From the NCBI GenBank assembly GCA_002319075.1, contig NVQB01000001.1, forward strand, positions 434,001-498,000: a DNA stretch of 64,000 nucleotides. Direction: 5' to 3'. The notes below the pieces were generated by a model, which worked only from the letters and a program-made list of their open reading frames with translations, was not told the origin of the DNA and did no database searches. This document shows positions 40,514 to 48,114 of this stretch, in pieces. Origin of the DNA: Sphingobacteriaceae bacterium (lineage in GTDB: Bacteria > Bacteroidota > Bacteroidia > B-17B0 > Aurantibacillaceae). Numbering within the stretch: position 1 is the first letter of the stretch; every line of letters starts with the position of its first letter. Both the position numbers and the translations under genes were made by a program.

Positions 40514-41362
40514 ATGACAGACTCCCTTAGCATAAAACTAAATTCAGGCTCTAAATCCATTCTTAAAATAGGATTTTTACTTCGCGCGCTTATTTTGTTG
40601 ATTACCATAATCGGCGCAGCACTCACAGGAATTAACGTTTTTAAAGAAATGCCTCTTCTGGGTATAATTTGTTTAGCCGTTTCGATCGGCGTCCTGATCA
40701 TCTTATACAACATGTTAAAAGCAGCTTTTTATTCAGAAAGTCTGCTAATAACAAAACAAACGATAACTGTTATTTACAAGACTCAGGGAAATACGACAGA
40801 AACCTCTTTTCACTTGGACGATATTCGTTATTTTGGTTTTTTTCAGCAGCACTACACCAAACATCCTATGGATACCAATCCGTTTATAGATGTTACAGGA
40901 CTAGCAGTCTTGGAAAAAGAACTTCAATATGTGATTGATGAAGGAAATATTAAAATTGAAACTGCAACGAAAAGCATGCGCTTTGGAAAGAACATGCCTT
41001 CCTGGGACGTGGAAGAACTTGTTGAAGAAATAGAAAACTTTACAGGACTTAAATTTAAAACTCCCATTCCGCAACGCACAGAAGAACACGCACGAGTAGA
41101 CAAGGACGAGGATTTGCAAGAAGAAGAATTATCTACATTTCCGGAAAACGAAAGTGAAACTCCACAAAATTTCACCAGAAAAACTTACAAGGGCGATTAC
41201 GGAAGTCTGACCATAGAACAAAAACTAGACATTCCCAGTTCAGAAGACAGAGCATTTTTAAACGGCAAACTCGCCGCTTCCGGAAAATACCAGGTGGGTG
41301 ACAAACAATTTGTGCTTGTCTCAAATGGGATTATCTATGCGGTGCGGGGGTTTTCGGAATAA
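40514..41362 (+). CDS. membrane protein with C-terminal acidic linker and small domain
   Basis: Protein of 282 residues. Two membrane helices (about 19-42 and 46-68), a PH-like beta region (LLITKQTITVIYKTQGNTTETSFHLDDIRYFGFF, about 75-160), an acidic linker (HARVDKDEDLQEEELSTFPENESE, about 195-220) and a C-terminal domain (YGSLTIEQKLDIPSSEDRAFLNGKLAASGKYQVGDKQFVLVSNGIIYAVRGFSE). The middle part resembles bacterial PH domains attached to membrane hairpins. Function unknown. Confidence 0.65.
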   Translation: MTDSLSIKLNSGSKSILKIGFLLRALILLITIIGAALTGINVFKEMPLLGIICLAVSIGVLIILYNMLKAAFYSESLLITKQTITVIYKTQGNTTETSFHLDDIRYFGFFQQHYTKHPMDTNPFIDVTGLAVLEKELQYVIDEGNIKIETATKSMRFGKNMPSWDVEELVEEIENFTGLKFKTPIPQRTEEHARVDKDEDLQEEELSTFPENESETPQNFTRKTYKGDYGSLTIEQKLDIPSSEDRAFLNGKLAASGKYQVGDKQFVLVSNGIIYAVRGFSE

Positions 41363-41454
41363 AGTATTTTCTTAATCTCAGTTATCAAGCATTTATAATA
41401 ATTACATTTGAGATACATCTTCAACATAACAACTCCGCATTTTTTTAAATAGCA

Positions 41455-42465
41455 ATGAAAATTAAAATTTCTATTATTCTAACGCTTTTTGCGATTTGTT
41501 TCAAATCTCAAAATCTTGTGCCGAATCCGAGTTTCGATTATGTCACTACCTGTCCTACAGATCAAGCTCAAGTATCCTATGCACCCCCTTGGTTCATACC
41601 TTCTAATGGCACATCTGATTTATATCATAGTTGCTCTGCTCTTTCTTCTTGGGTAAACGTCCCCGGCCCCAATCAAATAGGCTACAGTTCGAGTTATGCG
41701 CACTCCGGATCAGGTATGGCAGGACTATTTCATTCAAATAATATGAAAATTGAATCATTACCTAACCTGATGTATCGTGAATATATTGCAGTTCGCTTGA
41801 ATTCAACATTAATCAGTAATACTAAATACTACGTCAGCTTTTTTGTAAAACTTGCAGATAGCTGCATTTACGCCGGTCGTTTAGGCATGTTTATCTCTAA
41901 AGATAGCATCTCAAAATCTTCATCTTATGATACTATCGCCGCATTTCCTCAAATCAGTTCGGATACAACATCTTATCTCTTCAGTAAAACGAAATGGAAA
42001 AAAATTACTGGAAGTTTTATATCAAATGGAGCGGAGAAGTTTATTTACATAGGAAACTTTAAGCCTAGTATAGCTAACGACACTTTATTTGTTGGTCCAG
42101 GCGGACGCGCTCCAAATGGAAATACCGGAGGTCATAGGCTTAACATGGCATACTATTATGTGGATGATGTTTGCGTTTCTAGCGTTCAGGACTATTGCAC
42201 TGTTTGGACCAGTATCAAATATCAATCCAAAAAAACCTTTAAAATATTTCCTAATCCAACAAACGATAAAATAAAAATCACTTTCGAGAGGCATAGTCTA
42301 AACTCAGTTGAAATTATAGACATTCATGGATTAAAGGTTAACGAAAGTTTTAGCGTTGAACAAGAAGAGATAGTATTAGATTGCGACTTTCTACCTAAAG
42401 GAGTATATTTTTTAAAAATCCTTAGTGACAGTGAAGTTACATACGAACGTTTTGTGAAATATTGA
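41455..42465 (+). CDS. type IX-secreted protein with a C-terminal sorting domain
   Basis: Protein of 336 residues: signal peptide (MKIKISIILTLFAICFKSQ), an N-terminal module starting NLVPNPSFDYVTTCPTDQAQ, which I know from Bacteroidota secreted proteins with a carbohydrate-binding-like jelly roll, and a C-terminal type A sorting domain (IFPNPTNDKIKI ... SVEIIDIHGLKV ... LPKGVYFLKILSDSEVTYERFVKY, about 255-336). The cargo should cross the outer membrane by the type IX system and be released or anchored on the surface. A binding role is inferred; no catalytic motif is seen. Confidence 0.88.
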   Translation: MKIKISIILTLFAICFKSQNLVPNPSFDYVTTCPTDQAQVSYAPPWFIPSNGTSDLYHSCSALSSWVNVPGPNQIGYSSSYAHSGSGMAGLFHSNNMKIESLPNLMYREYIAVRLNSTLISNTKYYVSFFVKLADSCIYAGRLGMFISKDSISKSSSYDTIAAFPQISSDTTSYLFSKTKWKKITGSFISNGAEKFIYIGNFKPSIANDTLFVGPGGRAPNGNTGGHRLNMAYYYVDDVCVSSVQDYCTVWTSIKYQSKKTFKIFPNPTNDKIKITFERHSLNSVEIIDIHGLKVNESFSVEQEEIVLDCDFLPKGVYFLKILSDSEVTYERFVKY

Positions 42466-42610
42466 GAAACGTGTTTTAAAGCTAGAAACTACTTAATATT
42501 TACTTGCTTTTAGCGAGGAATCCCATAATTTCCTTTTTGATTAATGGTTCCCATTATGCCCTTGCCATTCCAGCATTTTTAAATACTTTTGCCAGACTAA
42601 ACCAATCCCT

Positions 42611-43561
42611 ATGAAGAACCTCCTGCTGGCCGCACTATTTCTTACTTTCACAAGCTCTTTCTCTCAATCATTCCCCGATAGTCAAACCGATGGAAAATTT
42701 TACACTGTAAATGGCTACAAGCTTTGGACCGTTAGTTTTGGAAAGGGCGATCCGATCTTTTTTATCGCCGGTGGCCCAGGTGGCACACACTACGGACTCA
42801 GAAGTTTTGATTCTTTAAGTAAAACAAATACCCTGGTTTATTTCGACGGCTTAGGTCGCGGAAAATCTGACACCGCGAAAAATGTCTCTGAATATACCTT
42901 ATCGAGAGACATTGAAGATTTGGAAGGTCTGCGAAAAGCCATGAAGTTTGAAAAAATAAACATCCTTGGGCATTCCTACGGCGGTGTGGTAGCCCAAGGC
43001 TATGCGGTAAAATATCCAAACCAGGTAAAACATCTTATTCTTGCTAATTCTTTTCACAGCTTTATTATGTGGCAGGCAAATGATGATAACTGTAATCACG
43101 AAATAAAAACAAATTATCCGGAAGTCTGGGACGAATTAATGAAAATTCGCGAAGAAGGAGGTATTTCAAGCGATGCCAAACACCAGGAAGTTTACGGAAA
43201 AGTTCCCTATGGATTTATGTACGCCTACAATCCCGATAACTTCAAAAGTCGTGGAAGAAAACCTTATCCCAATCCTTTCAATTCCAAATTGTATTACCAA
43301 ATGGTAGGGAAAGACGGAGATTTTATTGTTGGAAACGATATAGGCACTTTCGATTTTCGTAAACAATTAAAAGACCTTAAGATGCCGGTTCTTGTAATCG
43401 GCGGCAGATACGACCGTGTGGCAGTTCCTTCGATGATGATCAAATACAAAGAATATTGTCCGCAGGCGCAGTATGTTATGTTTGAAAACAGCGGGCATAA
43501 TCCACAGGTAGAGGAACCTGCAAAAGAATTCAAATTAATTAGTGATTTTTTAGAAAAGTAG
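42611..43561 (+). CDS. exported alpha/beta hydrolase, proline iminopeptidase-like
   Basis: Protein of 316 residues with a signal peptide (MKNLLLAALFLTFTSSFSQ). Alpha/beta-hydrolase elements in order: oxyanion motif FIAGGPGGTH (about 52-61), nucleophile elbow GHSYGG (Ser about 125), acid GGRYDRV (Asp about 264) and catalytic His in NSGHNPQ (about 297). The GGPGG motif and the lid suggest the prolyl-aminopeptidase/AB hydrolase 1 group; esterase activity cannot be excluded. It acts in the periplasm or on the cell surface. Confidence 0.85.
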   Translation: MKNLLLAALFLTFTSSFSQSFPDSQTDGKFYTVNGYKLWTVSFGKGDPIFFIAGGPGGTHYGLRSFDSLSKTNTLVYFDGLGRGKSDTAKNVSEYTLSRDIEDLEGLRKAMKFEKINILGHSYGGVVAQGYAVKYPNQVKHLILANSFHSFIMWQANDDNCNHEIKTNYPEVWDELMKIREEGGISSDAKHQEVYGKVPYGFMYAYNPDNFKSRGRKPYPNPFNSKLYYQMVGKDGDFIVGNDIGTFDFRKQLKDLKMPVLVIGGRYDRVAVPSMMIKYKEYCPQAQYVMFENSGHNPQVEEPAKEFKLISDFLEK

Positions 43562-43626
43562 ACTTCGCGTAATGGCGCTGCCCGCTTATGCAAAGACTTA
43601 TGGGTCTCAAGATTGTCAGCGATAAA

Positions 43627-43893
43627 TTAAAATACTTTGTTCAGGTGAAACATTAAACTCTCGTAGTATTTTTCGTAGTCCCTTATGTAACCAGGTGTAT
43701 TGTAATCTTTAGATGGCGTATCGCAGAGGTCTTCAAAATTTTTTATGGCCATTTCCAGGTAGTCGGGATCTACTTCTTCCAAAAATAATTTTTTATTATT
43801 CTGCATTAAATTTAAAATTCTTAAAGAAGAGCGGTGATTTGTTTCTTGACGTAATCCTCTTATTTCATCAATCATTTGTTCTAGTCTGGCCAT
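43627..43893 (-). CDS. small cytoplasmic protein of unknown function
   Basis: Protein of 88 residues from ATG 43893 (a TTG two codons earlier is less likely). All helical, with LEQMIDEIRGLRQETNHRSSLRILNLMQNNKKLFLEE and a C-terminal amphipathic helix YIRDYEKYYESLMFHLNKVF. A REP-like repeat lies just upstream. No family recognised. Confidence 0.55.
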   Translation of the reverse strand: MARLEQMIDEIRGLRQETNHRSSLRILNLMQNNKKLFLEEVDPDYLEMAIKNFEDLCDTPSKDYNTPGYIRDYEKYYESLMFHLNKVF

Positions 43894-43918
43894 GCACAAA
43901 AGTACAATTTAAATGCTT

Positions 43919-43947
43919 TGTCATTTCGATCGTAGTCGAGAAATAGA
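43919..43947. repeat. REP-like element (TCATTTCGATCGTAGTCGAG)
   Basis: Single copy of the family seen around mksB, here with GATCG for GAGCG. It lies between the 88-residue gene and a methyltransferase gene. Confidence 0.75.
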
Positions 43948-43991
43948 CATTTAAACTAAATTTATTCTTACAGAGGGTTGTTCCAAAAATC

Positions 43992-44723
43992 CTAAAGAAT
44001 CCTTATTGCCGCTTGGTTTCCATTCCATACAACAGGACTGGCAGTATGCGCCACCCATTCATATTTTAAATCTGTAACCTGAACAAATTCCTGGAAGGCC
44101 TTAAATTCGTGATTTTCAAAATACTGGTAATTATAGATCTCATCAAATAAAATCACCGTGCCTTTCACCAGTTTATTATTTGTATACAATGTATTTAAAA
44201 CGAACAACGTAGACGCGTAGAGATCGCAATCAATATGCACGAAAGCACAGGGTTGAGAATTGCGAGCTAAAAAATCAGGGAGCGTTTCTTCAAAATAACC
44301 TCTCACCAGTCTCACGTTCTTACTTTTTAAAGGAGGAATAGTGCCGCTTAACTTATAATGTCCTTTTAAATAAGTAAGTGTGTCACTCATTTTCCAATCT
44401 TCAGGAAGTCCTTCAAAACTATCAAATCCAATTACAAGATGACCATCATTGTTGTCAGCAATAAAATCGGCCGTAGTTCCCTTACCTACTCCAAACTCCA
44501 GCCACAAACCATTTAAGGTAACCTGGGCCATACAATAACGCATATAGTCCCAGTAGGTATGAGTAATATCCATTAACTCAGGTTGACTGGTATGTCGGTA
44601 ACGAGACACCAGGCATCGCTCACATTTGCATCCGTCCAGAGAACTATTAAAACCTTCTGTAAATTTTTTACTGGCTTTAATTTCTTTAAGAATTTCAAGG
44701 GTTGATTGAACTATTGTCTCCAT
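43992..44723 (-). CDS. TylF/MycF-like class I methyltransferase
   Basis: Protein of 243 residues from ATG 44723; a TTG at 44768 would add 15 residues. Motif I is WLEFGVGKGTTADFIADNNDG, followed by GFDSFEGLPEDW, typical of the macrocin O-methyltransferase (TylF) family; the region HIDCDLYASTLFVLNTLY carries the metal-binding aspartates. A cysteine cluster near the N terminus (DGCKCERCLVSRYRH) is unusual and could bind metal. Relatives methylate sugars or act in glycan modification; no glycan cluster surrounds it, so the substrate is unknown. Confidence 0.8.
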   Translation of the reverse strand: METIVQSTLEILKEIKASKKFTEGFNSSLDGCKCERCLVSRYRHTSQPELMDITHTYWDYMRYCMAQVTLNGLWLEFGVGKGTTADFIADNNDGHLVIGFDSFEGLPEDWKMSDTLTYLKGHYKLSGTIPPLKSKNVRLVRGYFEETLPDFLARNSQPCAFVHIDCDLYASTLFVLNTLYTNNKLVKGTVILFDEIYNYQYFENHEFKAFQEFVQVTDLKYEWVAHTASPVVWNGNQAAIRIL

Positions 44724-44852
44724 GGCATGCAATTTATTTAATAATCGGTGGCGAAGTTCTTTTACCAAACCTTGTAATCAACACTCGGTTTTTGATAAAG
44801 CTCGGTGAGACAATTTTTATATCTTTATTCTCACCAAATCAGTTTGCATCTC

Positions 44853-46406
44853 ATGACGAAGATTCTTTTGCTAGTGTTTTTACTTTGCTCACTGTATAAA
44901 AATGCTCAAAACACCTGTTACACCGCAAGTACTATCTGTAATAATTCCACTTTTAATGTGGGTCCGGGCGGCGGTATTGGCGTATCTAACACGCTCTCCA
45001 TCAGCAATCCTGTTAACGATCCCTTTCCTCCGAATGCCGGTTGTTTAAAGAGTGGAGCGGTAAATCCCACCTGGATGATTTTTACTGTAGCCAACTCAGG
45101 GTCTCTAGGATTTTCCATAGGTGACAGTACCAGCCCCAACCCGCAAATTTCCTTTCATGACTGGATTCTGTGGCCCTATTCAGCCACTACCTGCTCTGCA
45201 ATTCTTAATAATACACTTCCCCCTCTGCGCTGCAATTGGAACGCTGCTATGGAAGGTGGCACAGGCATTGGTAACCTTCCGGTCGGCGCGAGCTCCTCTA
45301 ACTATGAACCTGCTCTCAACGTAAATTCGGGCGATCAATTTATCCTTTTGTTAGATAATTATAGTGGCGTGAATACTACACTGACGTTTAGTAGCACTGG
45401 CACAGCCAGTCTGAATTGCAACACTGCTTTTAATGGCGACGTTTATACATGTCCTAACAAATCGACCAATTACATGGTGAATGATTTGGGCTGGAGTAAT
45501 ACTTCATTTACCCTTAATCCAGGAAATCTGATTCAGAGCAGTCCCTTCTTTACTTTGAGTACTCCAGTATCGCAAATATATACAGTAACGGTTTCTGGTA
45601 CCAATACTCTTACCTCTCTGCAACAAACCTTTACAAGTACTTTTGCGTTTCATATCCTGCCGCCCGCAAACCTAATTGCCGTAAGTGACACAAGTATTTG
45701 CGAAGGAGAATCGGTGGCCATGTCTTTTTCGCCCACAGTAAATTTTTCGGTGAATGTAGCCGGACCGGGAAACTACACGCAATCCTTCTCAAACCCAGCT
45801 AACGGGATAATTGTTATTTCACCTTATAGTACTGGAATTTATCTGGCAACAACTTCTTATACTCCGGGCTGTACTTTAACCTTAATGGTATATATAGATG
45901 TGCAGAACCTTGTGAAGTTTACAACCGTTAGTGCCAACAACCTTTGTGAAGGAGAATCTGTAACCCTCGGTTTTTCAGCTGCCGAAAATTTCTCTACTTT
46001 TGTAACAGGACCTAACGCTTACTACCAATCTTTCCCAGCTCCATCCAGTGGCTGGATCACATTCGTACCAGCCGGCAGTGGCGGTTACTCTGCAACAATC
46101 TCTTACACCAATGGCTGTAGTGCCTCCTCAACAGTAATGCTGGTTTTAGACGCATGTACAAATTTAAATAAAGACGAAGTAGAAACTGTCAGAATCTGGC
46201 CAAATCCTGTAAAAGACTATTTATATTTTACAGATCAGCAGCCAATTAGCGCTATCGAGATCACTGACATTTCAGGAGTAACATTGAAACTACTACCTGA
46301 ACATAACAGAATTAATTTGACTAATTTTAAGGAAGGAATTTATACCCTGAAATTCTATACAGCTCATAATGCTGAATTCAGGACAAGGCGAATAATAATA
46401 AAATAG
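44853..46406 (+). CDS. type IX-secreted protein with Ig-like repeats and sorting domain
   Basis: Protein of 517 residues from ATG 44853, which begins the signal peptide (MTKILLLVFLLCSLYKNAQ); the frame is open for 16 codons upstream. The N-terminal domain is a beta-sandwich of the type that opens NTCYTASTICNN and repeats Gly-Pro and Asn-rich turns. Two repeats of about 85 residues follow (SDTSICEGESVAMSF and ANNLCEGESVTLGF, about 275-445), similar to SprB/PKD-like surface repeats. The C-terminal type A sorting domain (IWPNPVKDYLYF ... IYTLKFYTAHNAEF) directs it to the type IX system. Surface adhesion is plausible. Confidence 0.85.
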   Translation: MTKILLLVFLLCSLYKNAQNTCYTASTICNNSTFNVGPGGGIGVSNTLSISNPVNDPFPPNAGCLKSGAVNPTWMIFTVANSGSLGFSIGDSTSPNPQISFHDWILWPYSATTCSAILNNTLPPLRCNWNAAMEGGTGIGNLPVGASSSNYEPALNVNSGDQFILLLDNYSGVNTTLTFSSTGTASLNCNTAFNGDVYTCPNKSTNYMVNDLGWSNTSFTLNPGNLIQSSPFFTLSTPVSQIYTVTVSGTNTLTSLQQTFTSTFAFHILPPANLIAVSDTSICEGESVAMSFSPTVNFSVNVAGPGNYTQSFSNPANGIIVISPYSTGIYLATTSYTPGCTLTLMVYIDVQNLVKFTTVSANNLCEGESVTLGFSAAENFSTFVTGPNAYYQSFPAPSSGWITFVPAGSGGYSATISYTNGCSASSTVMLVLDACTNLNKDEVETVRIWPNPVKDYLYFTDQQPISAIEITDISGVTLKLLPEHNRINLTNFKEGIYTLKFYTAHNAEFRTRRIIIK

Positions 46407-46484
46407 AAGGGTGTTTTTACGCTCTATAAAAATTGGAATTTTTATACAAAGCAACACAATGGGAATAAGTTTCCCAATAAACTA

Positions 46485-46661
46485 TTAAGCTTCCGCTTCG
46501 TTACTGTCTTTTTCGAAAATTTCTTTTAATAGATCTTTGTAAGCCCAATAAGCGTCTTTAACCTGGTATTCGAAATACTTCATAAGGTCTGACTTTTCAT
46601 TGTTGTTACCGCCGAATGAATTGGGTTGATTTTCATTTTGTGAATTTAGCGTTGCTTCCAT
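46485..46661 (-). CDS. small ORF (58 residues) downstream of cbpM
   Basis: Translation begins MEATLNSQNENQPNSFGG and continues NNNEKSDLMKYFEYQVKDA, YWAYKDLLKEIFEKDSNEAEA. A polar, disordered N-terminal third is followed by one amphipathic helix with aromatic residues (YF, YW-AY). ATG start, TAA stop, same strand as cbpM and cbpA, about 100 bp downstream. It falls below the usual annotation cutoff. Composition and position favour a real gene; a co-chaperone accessory role is a guess. Confidence 0.5.
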   Translation of the reverse strand: MEATLNSQNENQPNSFGGNNNEKSDLMKYFEYQVKDAYWAYKDLLKEIFEKDSNEAEA

Positions 46662-46762
46662 GATATATAGGTTTTAAATAATAAAGTCAATTTTCATGCC
46701 AGACTTTTAGGTCTTTAAAACTAATACGTCATAAACTAAAGAGAGGTTGGGTCTAAAAATAA

Positions 46763-47050
46763 TTATTCATGATCTATACGATTTCTTAACATTACCACCT
46801 CTTTTTGCATCTCTTTCATACGTTTGAGAAGGTGGTTGATAACATCAATTCCTTCCATATTGACATTCAGTTCATAATGCAGGTTCATCATGCTTTCCAG
46901 GTCAGAAAGATACTCTTCATCAACGCATTCCAGTTCATCAATGCGGGTAATTTCTATCAGACCGTACTCATTTAACGAATGAATAAAAGAAGTCTCAATT
47001 TTATAGTGATTACAAAGCTTTTCAAGGCTTACAAGTTGCTCATTTTTCAT
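46763..47050 (-). CDS. cbpM: chaperone modulator CbpM
   Basis: Protein of 95 residues that begins SLEKLCNHYKIETSFIHSLNEYGLIEITRID, continues LSDLESMMNLHYELNVNMEGIDVINHLLKRMKEM and ends in a coil. This is the MerR-like HTH plus helix pattern of CbpM, which binds CbpA and inhibits its DnaJ-like and DNA-binding activities. The gene directly follows cbpA (45 bp), the standard arrangement. Confidence 0.9.
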   Translation of the reverse strand: MKNEQLVSLEKLCNHYKIETSFIHSLNEYGLIEITRIDELECVDEEYLSDLESMMNLHYELNVNMEGIDVINHLLKRMKEMQKEVVMLRNRIDHE

Positions 47051-47095
47051 TGTTTCCTATTTTATGATGAAGTGTCCCGATAGCCATCGTAAGAT

Positions 47096-47995
47096 CTACT
47101 TCATGAGTTTTTGAAGTTCTTCAAATAATTCTTTCTCTTTCGCTGATAAATTAGTAGGCACCTTAACCTGATAAGTCACATAAAGGTCTCCAAACTGTCC
47201 CTCACTTTTATAAACCGGAAATCCTTTTCCTTTCAATTTAACCTTGGTTCCACTTTGCGTTCCTGCAGGAACTTTTAGTTTTACCTTCCCGTCAAATGTA
47301 TTTATGGTAACATCGCCACCTAAAACTGCGGTATAAAAATCAAGATCCTGATTGCTGTACAAATTACTGCCATCGCGTTTAAATGCGGTGTTATTTTTAA
47401 TAGAAAAGGTAATAAGTAAATCACCCGCCGGACCTCCATTAGCCCCCTCGCCTCCATGGCCTTTAATGCGAATAGTTTGCCCGTTTTCCAGACCCGCAGG
47501 AATAGTCATACGAATGTTCTTCCCATTAACGGTAATAGTTTGTTTTTGGCTTGTAAAAACATCTTTAAGATCAAGACTCAATTCTGCATTCATATCACGA
47601 CCTTTATATTTTGTATTTCTGCCTCCTCCAAAAGAAGAGCCGCCACCACCAAACATCGATGAAAAGAAATCTGAAAAATCTTCGCCGCCAAAATCTCCCC
47701 CGCCCTGGTATGAACGTTGACCACCGTAACTTTGTTGCTGCTGTTGACGGGCCTGTTCATAAGCTTCGCTATGCTGCCAGTCTTTGCCATACTGATCGTA
47801 TTTTTTACGTTTTTCAGGATCGCTTAGAACCTCGTTGGCTTCATTTATTTTTTGGAATTTTTGTTTGGCTGACTCATCATTTGGATTAACATCCGGATGG
47901 TATTTACGCGCAAGTTTCCTGTAAGCTTTTTTAACGTCGGCCTCGCTGGCCGATTTGTCTATTTCTAATACCTTATAATAATCTATGAATTCCAT
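47096..47995 (-). CDS. cbpA: CbpA-type DnaJ co-chaperone
   Basis: Protein of 299 residues. J domain (1-70) with the HPD motif in KYHPDVNPND, a Gly/Phe/Gln-rich linker (about 75-135; QQQQSYGGQRSYQGGG, SMFGGGGSSFGGG) and two DnaJ C-terminal beta domains (about 140-290; RIKGHGGEGANGGPAGDL, LKGKGFPVYKSEGQFGDLYVTYQV). No zinc finger, which separates it from DnaJ. It stimulates DnaK ATPase and handles client proteins; in E. coli CbpA also binds curved DNA. Followed by cbpM and a further small ORF. Confidence 0.93.
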   Translation of the reverse strand: MEFIDYYKVLEIDKSASEADVKKAYRKLARKYHPDVNPNDESAKQKFQKINEANEVLSDPEKRKKYDQYGKDWQHSEAYEQARQQQQQSYGGQRSYQGGGDFGGEDFSDFFSSMFGGGGSSFGGGRNTKYKGRDMNAELSLDLKDVFTSQKQTITVNGKNIRMTIPAGLENGQTIRIKGHGGEGANGGPAGDLLITFSIKNNTAFKRDGSNLYSNQDLDFYTAVLGGDVTINTFDGKVKLKVPAGTQSGTKVKLKGKGFPVYKSEGQFGDLYVTYQVKVPTNLSAKEKELFEELQKLMK

Positions 47996-48114
47996 TTTTT
48001 GTTTATTCTTAGTTTATTTACTCGCTGAAAATTTAATAGTCAAAATTAGTGCCGTAGACTAAAATTACGAACACTTATTTTCCAGAATTTTTCAATTTCC
48101 TCTTGATACTGCGT

